Source of the DNA: Thermoflexia bacterium
Lineage (GTDB): Bacteria > Chloroflexota > Anaerolineae > B4-G1 > SLSP01
Assembly: GCA_030605705.1 (NCBI GenBank)
Contig: JAUWHU010000447.1
Coordinates: 1-10,475 of the forward strand
Length of the DNA: 10,475 nucleotides
Reading direction: 5' to 3'
The notes below the pieces were generated by a model. That model was not told where the DNA came from. It saw only the letters and a list, made by a program, of their open reading frames with translations, and made no database searches. Positions within the stretch are counted from its first letter, which is position 1; each line of letters opens with the position of its first letter. Positions 1 to 6,833 of the stretch are shown piece after piece. The translations under genes were made by a program, and so were the position numbers.

Positions 1-279
1 GTTGTCATTCAAAACAACGTATTCAATCGAAGTCGGCTCAATACAGTGGTCGTGTGCGTGCTGACATCAAACCTCAAACGAGCCAAGTCACCGGGGAACG
101 TTTTGTTGGAGAAGGGTGAGGCGAATTTGCCCCAGCAGAGCGTGGTCAATATTTCGCAGATATTCACCGTGGACAAAGGAGACTTGGCGGAAAGAATAGG
201 TAGGCTTTCTCGTAAGCGGGTGAGTCAGATACTTGACGGTATGCTACTGCTTATGGAGCCACGGGACATTGACGAATAG
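1..279 (+). CDS. Type II toxin-antitoxin toxin, MazF/PemK family (5'-truncated by window edge)
   Basis: MazF/PemK toxins are ribosome-independent endoribonucleases that cleave mRNA at short motifs and are held inactive by a cognate antitoxin. The reading frame is open from base 1, and translation from there gives 92 residues with the family's core order: a QNNVFNRSRLNTVVV strand, the VLTSN segment, PGNVLL, a GEANLPQQSVVN loop, SQIFTVDK and a C-terminal IGRLS helix. The Thr of VLTSN (residue 22 of the fragment) lines up with the catalytic Thr of MazF. The N-terminal 15-25 residues, with the catalytic Arg region, lie outside the window. The GTG at 46 is an internal Val codon, not the start, because homology continues upstream of it. 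An antitoxin gene would be expected just upstream and cannot be seen. The gene converges with the HNH remnant, with 43 bp between their stop codons. Family call is firm; target sequence and activity are unknown. Confidence 0.88.
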   Translation, partial: VVIQNNVFNRSRLNTVVVCVLTSNLKRAKSPGNVLLEKGEANLPQQSVVNISQIFTVDKGDLAERIGRLSRKRVSQILDGMLLLMEPRDIDE

Positions 280-322
280 ATGAGCACCTCCATCCGGTAG
301 CGGGGAAGTGCAGAACAGTGTG

Positions 323-562
323 TCAAATCCCGGTGCGGGGTCGCCCACCGATTACGTGAATTTCATCGTGACAATATCCGTGTAGCAACACCAAGTTGGC
401 ATAGCGGTTGTTGAGCCGGTTGCCATCCCCGTGATGTATTTCCAGCACTTCGTCCGTAGTGAAGCGTAAGCCACAAAGCGCACGGTGGCCGTGCTGTCGT
501 TTGAACGGTGTTTCGGATGCTCTGTGAGACATCCAGATAACACTTTCACGATTTATCTCATG
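323..562 (-). pseudogene. HNH endonuclease domain remnant, group II intron maturase-like C-terminus
   Basis: On the minus strand, about 80 codons read as an HNH module: FKRQHGHRALCGLRF, then LEIHHGDGNRLNNRYANL, then VLLHGYCHDEIH. This Cys-pair, His-His, Asn-Leu, CHDxxH pattern is what sits at the C-terminus of many group II intron reverse transcriptase/maturases, and also occurs in small free-standing HNH nucleases. Nothing of a reverse transcriptase lies upstream: the open frame simply runs on antisense into the cyclase gene. The first Cys of the usual CxxC zinc knuckle is Arg here (codon CGT at 484-482, one base from Cys TGT), which suggests decay. I see no intron domain V-like hairpin beyond the stop at 325-323. 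An internal ATG at 532-530 would allow a 69-residue peptide, but I see no convincing ribosome binding site. Most likely a decayed fragment; a tiny real HNH gene is the alternative. Confidence 0.5.
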
Positions 563-593
563 TTGAGGAACACTACCGAAAAACGAGAAGGTT

Positions 594-3500
594 ATGCAAA
601 ATCTCATCCCGCACTTTATCCATACACAATTTTCACGGAACATCACCCGAGGCGACTTTGTGGCCGCGACGATGTTTGTGGATGTCTCCGGTTTTACCAC
701 CTTGACCGAGTCGCTGATGCAGCACGAGACCGACGGCGCCGAGATCGTTGCAGCCGCATTGAACCGCGTTCTTAACTCGTCGGTAGCCGAAGTGTATGCC
801 CACGGCGGATTTATTGCGACGTTTGCTGGCGATGCCTTTACCGCACTGTTCCCCTCAGCTCTCAATGCCGCGCAACACGCTCTACAAACGGCGCGTTTTA
901 TCCAGGACTTTTTTGCGCAGCACAGTGTGCTGGAGACAAAGTACGGACGGTTTGAAATTGACGTCAAAGTCGGACTCTCCTACGGTGAGGTTACTTGGGG
1001 GATTGTGGGGGAGATGGGCCGCTACACATATTTCTTTCGCGGTCCGGCGATCACCGGGTGCGCTCAAGCCGAACACCAGGCGCGCACTGGCGACGTCATC
1101 GCCGATGACCGAATTCACCCACATATTACAAAAGATGCTGCCGAGGCCTACGCTTTGGAAGCCGGTCACTACTACCGGCTCGCGTTGGCGGCATTCAAGC
1201 CGCGATTGCCGCGTTTCGCCCCACCATCGCTGTTGATGCGTAATGACCTTGCCCCCTTTGTGCTGGATGCCGCCAGCGACCTGGTGATCAGCGGAGCACA
1301 GGCCGAATTCCGCCGGGTGGCGGCGCTGTTCATCTCTTTCGATGTTCCGGTGGACCACAGCACGCTCAACACTTTTGTCTCCGACGTGCTGGCGTTGATG
1401 TCTGATTACGGCGGCTACTTCAACAAACTGGATTTCGGAGATAAGGGCGGGATGATGCTGGTGCTGTTCGGTGCGCCGGTAGCGCACGAAAACGATCTGG
1501 AACGCGCCGGTAATTTTCTCCTGGCCTTGCAGGGACACAACGCCCCTGTGGCGTGGCGCGCCGGCCTGGCCTTTGGGCCTGTGTATGCCGGCCTGGTCGG
1601 CGGAACGGTGCGGTGCGAGTACACTGCTATTGGCAACATCGTCAACTTTGCCTCGCGTCTGACCCAAAAAGCAGCTTGGGGTCAAATCTTGGTACCGGAG
1701 ACGGTCGCCAGCCACAGTGCTTTTCAAACCCACGCTGTCGGCGAAATCCACTACAAGGGTTTTTCCCAACCACGACCAACCTACGCTTTGCTTTCCAGCC
1801 GCACCGCTGCCGGCACTTTCTTCGATCAGGCAATGGTTGGGCGACAACGTGAACTGGCGCACCTGGTGAAAGCTGCCCAACCGCTCTTTGCGGGCAAATT
1901 TGCCGGCGTAGCCTACATCTATGGCGAAGCCGGTATCGGCAAATCTTGCTTGGCGCACGAACTGCATCACGCGCTGCGCCAGCACAGTGAGATAACCTGG
2001 TTCATTGGGCAAACCGATCAGATTTTGCGGCAGGCGTTCAATCCCTTCGTCTACGTGCTCAAGCGTTACTTTGACCAATCGCCGGAAGCCACTCCCGATG
2101 AAAGCAAAGCGCGCTTTGATGCCTGTTACGCGCGCTTGTTGACCAACCTGCGCACCATCGTCGGGCAGGACGTGACACGTATCCAACCGCTCATTGACGA
2201 GTTGATCCGCACTCGCTCCACCATAGGCGCGTTGCTTGATCTGCATTGGCCCGGTTCCCTCTACGAATCGCTGGATGCGGAACTGCGCTATCAAAACACA
2301 TTGATCGCGGTAAAAACCTGGCTGCTGGCCGAGAGCTGTTTTCAGCCGGTGGTGCTGCTCATTGAGGATTTGCACTGGCTCGACAGCGCCTCCCACGCGC
2401 TGTTGACTACCCTCACCCGCAACGTTGCCGACGCTCCACTCCTCATCCTCGTCACCTCCCGCTACGCCGACGATGGCAGCAAGCCCACACTCACACTGTC
2501 TGAAGACATCCCCGTCACCGCGCTTGACCTCAATGCCCTCTCGCGCACCGAACTCCAAACGCTCAGTCAGACTATCCTGGGCCATTCCTTGAGCGCGGAC
2601 CTCAGCGAGCTGTTGCTGGCTCGCACACAGGCTAACCCCTTTTTTGTACAGCAGCTCCTCTACTACTTTCGCGAAAGTAATTTGTTGCTGCTGGACCCGG
2701 AGACGCAAATGTGGGCAGTCAAGGCTGACGTTCCCGCCAACATTCCCACTACCATCCAAGCGATCCTGATCGCGCGCCTGGATCGGCTGTCGCAAGCGGT
2801 TAAAAAAGTCGTCAAAAGCGCTGCGGTTTTGGGCCGCGAGTTCGATGTGCAGGTGTTGCGGCAGATGTTGCACACCGCCGTTATCCGGGAAGTACGCACT
2901 GCCGAATGTGAGCAAATTTGGTCAGAGGTGCAACGGATGCGTTATCTGTTCAAACACATCCTGATGCGCGACACGGCCTACGCGATGCAGTTACGTCGCC
3001 ACCGGCGTGAGCTGCACCAGCGTGCCGCTGAGGCATTGGAAGCGCTCTATGCCGACGAACTGGCCCAGTATTACGCCGATCTATCCTACCATTACGAGAA
3101 CGCCGGCGTTGTAGACAAAGCCCTCACATATCTGCATAAGGCTGGCGATTTCGCGAAAGAAGTCTACGCCTTGGAAGAAGCCACAAGCTATTACCAGAAA
3201 GCCCTGGCCTTGCTTGTTACTGCCGAGGGTGATAAAGCGGAGGCTGCCAGGCAACGAGTGCTGTTGTACGAGAGCTTGAGTGAGATACTATTGTGGCAAG
3301 CGCAGCTTGCAGAAGCCCAAACGGCCTGTATCGCGATGCGATCAGCGGCAGAAGCTACCGGCGACCTGGCCGCGCAAGCCCGCGCCTGGAATAAATTGGG
3401 TACGATGCGCGAGAGGCTGGGTGATTATCACGCGGCACTTGACTGTGCAAAACGTGCCGAGACCGTGGCCCGCGCAGTGGATGTGCCGGCTGAAGTCGCC

Positions 3501-4421
3501 AGGGCGTTGACGAACCAGGGCTTTGCTTTTTTCAGGATGGGCGATATGCAGCAGTCCTTGGCATTGAGCGAGCAATCCCTGACGCTCAGCACCGAGTTCG
3601 ACATTCCCAACATAACGATAGGGAATCTCAATTTACTCGGCGGCATCCATGACATCACCGGCAACTACAACCAGGCTGTGCATTATTTGGAACAGTCGTT
3701 GGCCCTGTGTCGCGCCTTGGATAACCGCTGGAGAATCGCGGGGGCACTGAACAACCTGGGTGAAAACGCGCGCTTACGTGGCGACTACCGTGCAGCAGTC
3801 GCACACTTTCAAGAAGCGGTGGATATCTGCCGCGAAATTGGACATCGCTCTCACGAGATGTTGTTTCTCAGCACACTGGGGGGTGCTCGCGTGGGCCTGG
3901 GCCAGTACAAAACCGCCGAAGTCGAGATCCGGCAGGCGATCCAGATGAGTCAGGCCACCGGAGAGTTGTTTTCTCGCGCCTATTCGTATCTATTCCTGGC
4001 GGAGGCATTGCTGGGGCAGGAACGCTATCAGGACGCCCTGAAAGCAGCGCAACAGTCGCTAAGCCTGGGACAACAAATCAATTTGCCGGAGGTGACCGGT
4101 GGCGCCTGGTGCGCCCTCGGAAAAGTGGCGCTGCGCCTATCCGGCCCCATCACAATGGACGAAAGAGGGTACACCGCACCGACTTGCTTTGCCGAGAGCC
4201 AACGTATTTTCGAGGAGGTGGGGGCCGAAGGCGAACAAGCGCGTACCCTGCGGGCCTGGGCCACATACGAATTGACTTCCGGCAACCAACAACAGGGACA
4301 GGTGATGTGGAGTACGGCGCGGGGACTCTTTGCGCGTCTGGATATGACGCTGGAAGTGGAACGGATGGATTGCGAACGCCCTCCCACTTGCCCCGGAGAG
4401 TGCAAAAATGTGCTACTATGA
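594..4421 (+). CDS. Tandem class III adenylate/guanylate cyclase - AAA/STAND NTPase - TPR protein (soluble adenylyl cyclase-like)
   Basis: Predicted 1275-residue cytosolic signalling enzyme that would make cAMP (or cGMP) from the nucleoside triphosphate. Cyclase domain 1 (about 22-200) has both metal-binding Asp positions, D30 in MFVDVSGF and D80 in FAGDAF. Cyclase domain 2 (about 238-400) lacks the first Asp (Ser in LFISFD) but supplies the transition-state pair N351 and R355 in IGNIVNFASRL. One composite active site is thus expected at the domain interface, as in mammalian soluble adenylyl cyclase. An NTPase follows, with Walker A GEAGIGKS (444-451), Walker B VVLLIEDLHWLD (586-597) and a FKHILMRDTAY segment (786-796) typical of this STAND-type group. 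From about 929 to 1180, TPR-like repeats recur every 40 residues, seven times. No membrane segment or signal peptide is seen. The ATG at 594 is preceded by GAGAAGG, rather close, but domain 1 begins at the normal distance from it. Regulation may come through NTP binding and TPR partners. Nucleotide specificity is unproven. Confidence 0.92.
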   Translation: MQNLIPHFIHTQFSRNITRGDFVAATMFVDVSGFTTLTESLMQHETDGAEIVAAALNRVLNSSVAEVYAHGGFIATFAGDAFTALFPSALNAAQHALQTARFIQDFFAQHSVLETKYGRFEIDVKVGLSYGEVTWGIVGEMGRYTYFFRGPAITGCAQAEHQARTGDVIADDRIHPHITKDAAEAYALEAGHYYRLALAAFKPRLPRFAPPSLLMRNDLAPFVLDAASDLVISGAQAEFRRVAALFISFDVPVDHSTLNTFVSDVLALMSDYGGYFNKLDFGDKGGMMLVLFGAPVAHENDLERAGNFLLALQGHNAPVAWRAGLAFGPVYAGLVGGTVRCEYTAIGNIVNFASRLTQKAAWGQILVPETVASHSAFQTHAVGEIHYKGFSQPRPTYALLSSRTAAGTFFDQAMVGRQRELAHLVKAAQPLFAGKFAGVAYIYGEAGIGKSCLAHELHHALRQHSEITWFIGQTDQILRQAFNPFVYVLKRYFDQSPEATPDESKARFDACYARLLTNLRTIVGQDVTRIQPLIDELIRTRSTIGALLDLHWPGSLYESLDAELRYQNTLIAVKTWLLAESCFQPVVLLIEDLHWLDSASHALLTTLTRNVADAPLLILVTSRYADDGSKPTLTLSEDIPVTALDLNALSRTELQTLSQTILGHSLSADLSELLLARTQANPFFVQQLLYYFRESNLLLLDPETQMWAVKADVPANIPTTIQAILIARLDRLSQAVKKVVKSAAVLGREFDVQVLRQMLHTAVIREVRTAECEQIWSEVQRMRYLFKHILMRDTAYAMQLRRHRRELHQRAAEALEALYADELAQYYADLSYHYENAGVVDKALTYLHKAGDFAKEVYALEEATSYYQKALALLVTAEGDKAEAARQRVLLYESLSEILLWQAQLAEAQTACIAMRSAAEATGDLAAQARAWNKLGTMRERLGDYHAALDCAKRAETVARAVDVPAEVARALTNQGFAFFRMGDMQQSLALSEQSLTLSTEFDIPNITIGNLNLLGGIHDITGNYNQAVHYLEQSLALCRALDNRWRIAGALNNLGENARLRGDYRAAVAHFQEAVDICREIGHRSHEMLFLSTLGGARVGLGQYKTAEVEIRQAIQMSQATGELFSRAYSYLFLAEALLGQERYQDALKAAQQSLSLGQQINLPEVTGGAWCALGKVALRLSGPITMDERGYTAPTCFAESQRIFEEVGAEGEQARTLRAWATYELTSGNQQQGQVMWSTARGLFARLDMTLEVERMDCERPPTCPGECKNVLL

Positions 4422-4429
4422 AAGTGGTA

Positions 4430-4435
4430 TATAAT
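4430..4435 (+). promoter_or_regulatory. Candidate -10 element (TATAAT) for the restriction-modification genes
   Basis: A perfect TATAAT lies 9 bp after the cyclase stop codon. Transcription would start near 4442, about 30 bases before the methyltransferase ATG. No good -35 hexamer stands 17 bp upstream (AATGTG at 4407-4412), so this is only a weak to moderate promoter call. It fits an imported cassette that carries its own promoter. Confidence 0.4.
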
Positions 4436-4472
4436 TCCCCCAAGGGAAAATAGCGTAGTATTGGATAGAGAA

Positions 4473-5834
4473 ATGCAGAAAAAATGTTTTCAATATCATC
4501 TTCCTTTAGCTTTGTCCTCTGATGGCAAGCTGCCAATCGAAAAATCAGAGGTAATTAGCAGCAATAATAATTCTATCAGGCATGAAGATCGAGCTTTTCA
4601 CGATTGGTATCGCTTTGTTTTATCGTACCCCCCACACTTAGTAAGAGATTACATAAATGATTTTGGACTGGATGAGCAATCTACGATTTTAGATCCTTTC
4701 TGTGGTACTGGGACGACAATAGTCGAAGCAAAATTAAATCGAATCAGAGCCGTTGGATTAGAAGCTAACCCATTCCCTCATTTTGCCTCTACTGTTAAAA
4801 CTGATTGGAATATCGTTCCCGATGAGTTACAGTTGTTTGCAGCCCAAGTATCAGAGAGCACCTATGCTGAGCTGGTTAATCAAGGCATAGATGACCAGGC
4901 GTTGATTTGTGAATCGAAAGTTGAGCTAAGAACGCTCGACGAGCAAGCGACGAGATCGCTGATAAAAAACTCTATCAGTCCACTCCCGCTGCATAAAACT
5001 CTTGTGCTACTTGAACAAATCAATCGTTATCAGGGTACTTCCTTACACAAGTACGGCATCTTGGCACTCGGTAATGCACTGGTTACAGCGATCGGTAATC
5101 TTCGCTTTGGGCCAGAAGTAGGAGTAGGCAAAATTAAGAGAGATGTTCCAGTAGTGGCTATATGGATGCACGAAATTAGAAAAATGATTGGGGATCTACA
5201 GTTGGTATACGGCAAAAGTTACCCTGAATCATCTGTTTTCTTGGCCGACGCAAGAGAGCTAACCAAAGTAATAAAGGAAAACTCTATTGATGCAGTAATT
5301 ACATCTCCTCCGTATCCGAATGAGAAAGACTATACTCGTATAACACGACTAGAGTCCGTAGTTCTAGGTTTTTTTGAAGATATGTCCCATCTGCGGAGTT
5401 TCAAAAAAACGCTTCTTAGATCAAATACAAGAGGGGTCTACAAAGCCGATAATGATGACAAATGGATAGCTGATATTGAGGAAGTACAACGTTTGGCAAT
5501 GGCTATTGAAGCTCGCCGAATTGAACTTGGCAAAACTTCGGGTTTTGAAAAGATGTATGCCAGAGTCACCAAGCTTTACTTTGGGGGAATGGCTCGCCAT
5601 CTCTCAGAATTGACTAAAATTCTAAAGCCGGGGGCTAAATTAGCTTATGTGGTTGGCGATCAGGCTTCTTATTTACGGGTGATGATTCGCACTGGTCGAA
5701 TTTTGACGGATATAGCCGAAAGATTAGGTTATCAGATTGAACGGGTTGATTTGTTCCGTACCCGGTTTGCCACTGCTACACGAAGCGAGTTGCGTGAAGA
5801 GGTGGTTGTGTTAAGGTGGCCGGGAAAGAGCTAA
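4473..5834 (+). CDS. Site-specific DNA amino-methyltransferase (N4-cytosine or N6-adenine), type II R-M
   Basis: Predicted S-adenosylmethionine-dependent methyltransferase of 453 residues that methylates an exocyclic amino group within a short DNA target. The AdoMet-binding motif I is DPFCGTG (74-80), followed by the acidic strand end GLEANP (95-100). The catalytic motif IV is TSPPY (277-281). An SPPY rather than DPPY tetrad is commonest in N4-cytosine enzymes, which favours but does not prove that product. Motif I precedes motif IV with about 195 residues between them, an alpha/gamma-like order; this stretch may hold the target recognition region. I chose the ATG at 4473 because GGATAGAG stands just before it and the upstream TATAAT would start mRNA near 4442. 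A TTG at 4461 would add four residues. The gene is much more AT-rich than the cyclase before it. The putative endonuclease gene follows after 51 bp on the same strand. Confidence 0.88.
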   Translation: MQKKCFQYHLPLALSSDGKLPIEKSEVISSNNNSIRHEDRAFHDWYRFVLSYPPHLVRDYINDFGLDEQSTILDPFCGTGTTIVEAKLNRIRAVGLEANPFPHFASTVKTDWNIVPDELQLFAAQVSESTYAELVNQGIDDQALICESKVELRTLDEQATRSLIKNSISPLPLHKTLVLLEQINRYQGTSLHKYGILALGNALVTAIGNLRFGPEVGVGKIKRDVPVVAIWMHEIRKMIGDLQLVYGKSYPESSVFLADARELTKVIKENSIDAVITSPPYPNEKDYTRITRLESVVLGFFEDMSHLRSFKKTLLRSNTRGVYKADNDDKWIADIEEVQRLAMAIEARRIELGKTSGFEKMYARVTKLYFGGMARHLSELTKILKPGAKLAYVVGDQASYLRVMIRTGRILTDIAERLGYQIERVDLFRTRFATATRSELREEVVVLRWPGKS

Positions 5835-5885
5835 TCACATCTGTTTGGTCAGAATACGAATTGTCAATGGGAGGTTCTTTGCATT

Positions 5886-6687
5886 ATGGGAAAATATGGA
5901 CAGATTATCGAGTGGGTTTTCCATCAAAATTATCAGTCTGGTGAAGTACGTGTTCACTTCAATCGAGAAGAATTGGTGCGCGCGTCTGAGGCATTAGGGC
6001 TTGAAAGAATAAAGAATCTGGGGGACATCCCATACTCATTCCGTTTTAGGCGGGAATTACCGGAAAATATACAGCATACTGCTCCAGAAGGAGCAGTATG
6101 GATCATAGTTGGCGCTGGTGTTGGAGAGTATCGATTTCGACTAGCTTCACCAGGAAAAATTCAGCCAACACCTTACATCAAACCTGTAAAAATACCTGAT
6201 GCGACACCAGAAATAGTGCGCCATTACGCACCCGGCACAGATGAACAAGCGCTTTTAACTCGCGCCAGGTACAATAGGCTGGTTGATATTTTTACCGGAA
6301 TAACCTGCTATTCAATCCAAAATCATTTGCGGACAACAGTAAGTGACATCGGACAAGTTGAAGTTGATGAAATCTATGTGGGGATAAATAAACGGGGCAC
6401 TCATTTTGTCCTTCCCTGTCAGGCGAAGTCGCCAGGTGATAAATTTCGGCATGGTTCAGGTGATGCAGGATATGGCATTGTGTCAAGAGCGTTATCCAAA
6501 TGCAATCTGTAAACTTATCGCATTACAGTTTACAGATGAAAATGGCGTGGCTATATTGGAACTTGCCATTAGAGAAGAAAACGAAATTTTGAAGCTAAAT
6601 ATTGTGGAGGAAAAACATTACGAGCTAGTTCCAAGATCGCAGATTTCAGATGCCGAGTTGCGTATGCTAATGGAAAGTGAATTATAG
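5886..6687 (+). pseudogene. Putative type II restriction endonuclease, PD-(D/E)xK-like, frameshifted
   Basis: Two overlapping open frames join into one protein of about 266 residues. The first frame runs from the ATG at 5886 (GGGAGG at 5869-5874 is its ribosome binding site) to a stop at 6510-6512. Sensible sequence leaves this frame at GATAAATTTCGG (6438-6449) and resumes one base on as FGMVQVMQDMALC, running to the TAG at 6685-6687. Removing one base from the AAA or TTT run gives a smooth SPGDKFGMVQ or SPGDNFGMVQ join. The core reads QVEVDEIYVGINKRG, then FVLPCQAKSPGD: an acidic residue (D161), a strand, then Q179-x-K181, which fits a PD-(D/E)xK fold with Gln in the middle position. The helix after it (QVMQDMALCQERYP) fits too. 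Position directly behind a methyltransferase supports a restriction role, but no biochemically known homologue is recalled with certainty. The frameshift may be real inactivation, a sequencing error in a short homopolymer, or less likely programmed. Confidence 0.68.
6075..6100. repeat. Perfect 11-bp inverted repeat with 4-base loop inside the endonuclease gene
   Basis: CATACTGCTCC (6075-6085) and GGAGCAGTATG (6090-6100) are exact reverse complements around AGAA. The hairpin lies in the coding sequence for residues around THR65-Val71 of the endonuclease and is not followed by a T run, so it does not look like a terminator. Confidence 0.75.
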
Positions 6688-6711
6688 AACCTGAATCATA
6701 GAACCTGAATA
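6684..6711. repeat. Short 14-bp tandem duplication at the endonuclease stop codon
   Basis: ATAGAACCTGAATC (6684-6697) is followed at once by ATAGAACCTGAATA (6698-6711), identical in 13 of 14 bases. The first copy includes the TAG stop of the endonuclease frame. It looks like a replication-slippage or insertion-type duplication at the downstream edge of the AT-rich cassette. Confidence 0.7.
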
Positions 6712-6819
6712 CTAAACTCTACGATTTTGTAGTGTCCCTCTCCAAACTGGACACCCACGTTAGTTCAAGTACAATCGGAGTAGCCGTCTGACGACAGTCC
6801 AGGCGGCTTGAGATCGGGT
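6712..6819. other. Short intergenic spacer with two weak hairpins
   Basis: GTGTCC (6732-6737) and GGACAC (6749-6754) form a 6-bp stem with an 11-base loop. GCCGTCTG (6783-6790) can pair with CAGGCGGC (6800-6807), with one G-U pair. Neither is followed by a T run, so neither is a convincing terminator. The first resembles the ends of some insertion sequences, but no transposase or partner end is visible. No gene is seen here. Confidence 0.4.
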
Positions 6820-6826
6820 AGGAGGG
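6820..6826 (+). promoter_or_regulatory. Strong Shine-Dalgarno site that decides the TTG start of the LysM-CAP gene
   Basis: AGGAGGG stands seven bases before the TTG at 6834, which fixes this unusual start codon. The lipoprotein signal peptide begins directly from it, which confirms the choice. Confidence 0.8.
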
Positions 6827-6833
6827 TGGGACA

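Noticed and set aside
882..2915. 677-codon open frame on the minus strand inside the cyclase gene
   Set aside because: Fully antisense to a strongly conserved multi-domain protein. Its translation has no recognisable domain and is a product of GC-biased codon use.
6406..6687. Separate 93-residue gene after the endonuclease
   Set aside because: Its first codons overlap the catalytic strand region out of frame. The meaningful part (FGMVQVMQ onwards) continues the endonuclease, so it is the second half of a frameshifted gene.
6732..6754. GTGTCC/GGACAC as an insertion sequence end
   Set aside because: Only one 6-bp pair is present, with no transposase, second end or target duplication, so it is recorded only as a weak hairpin.
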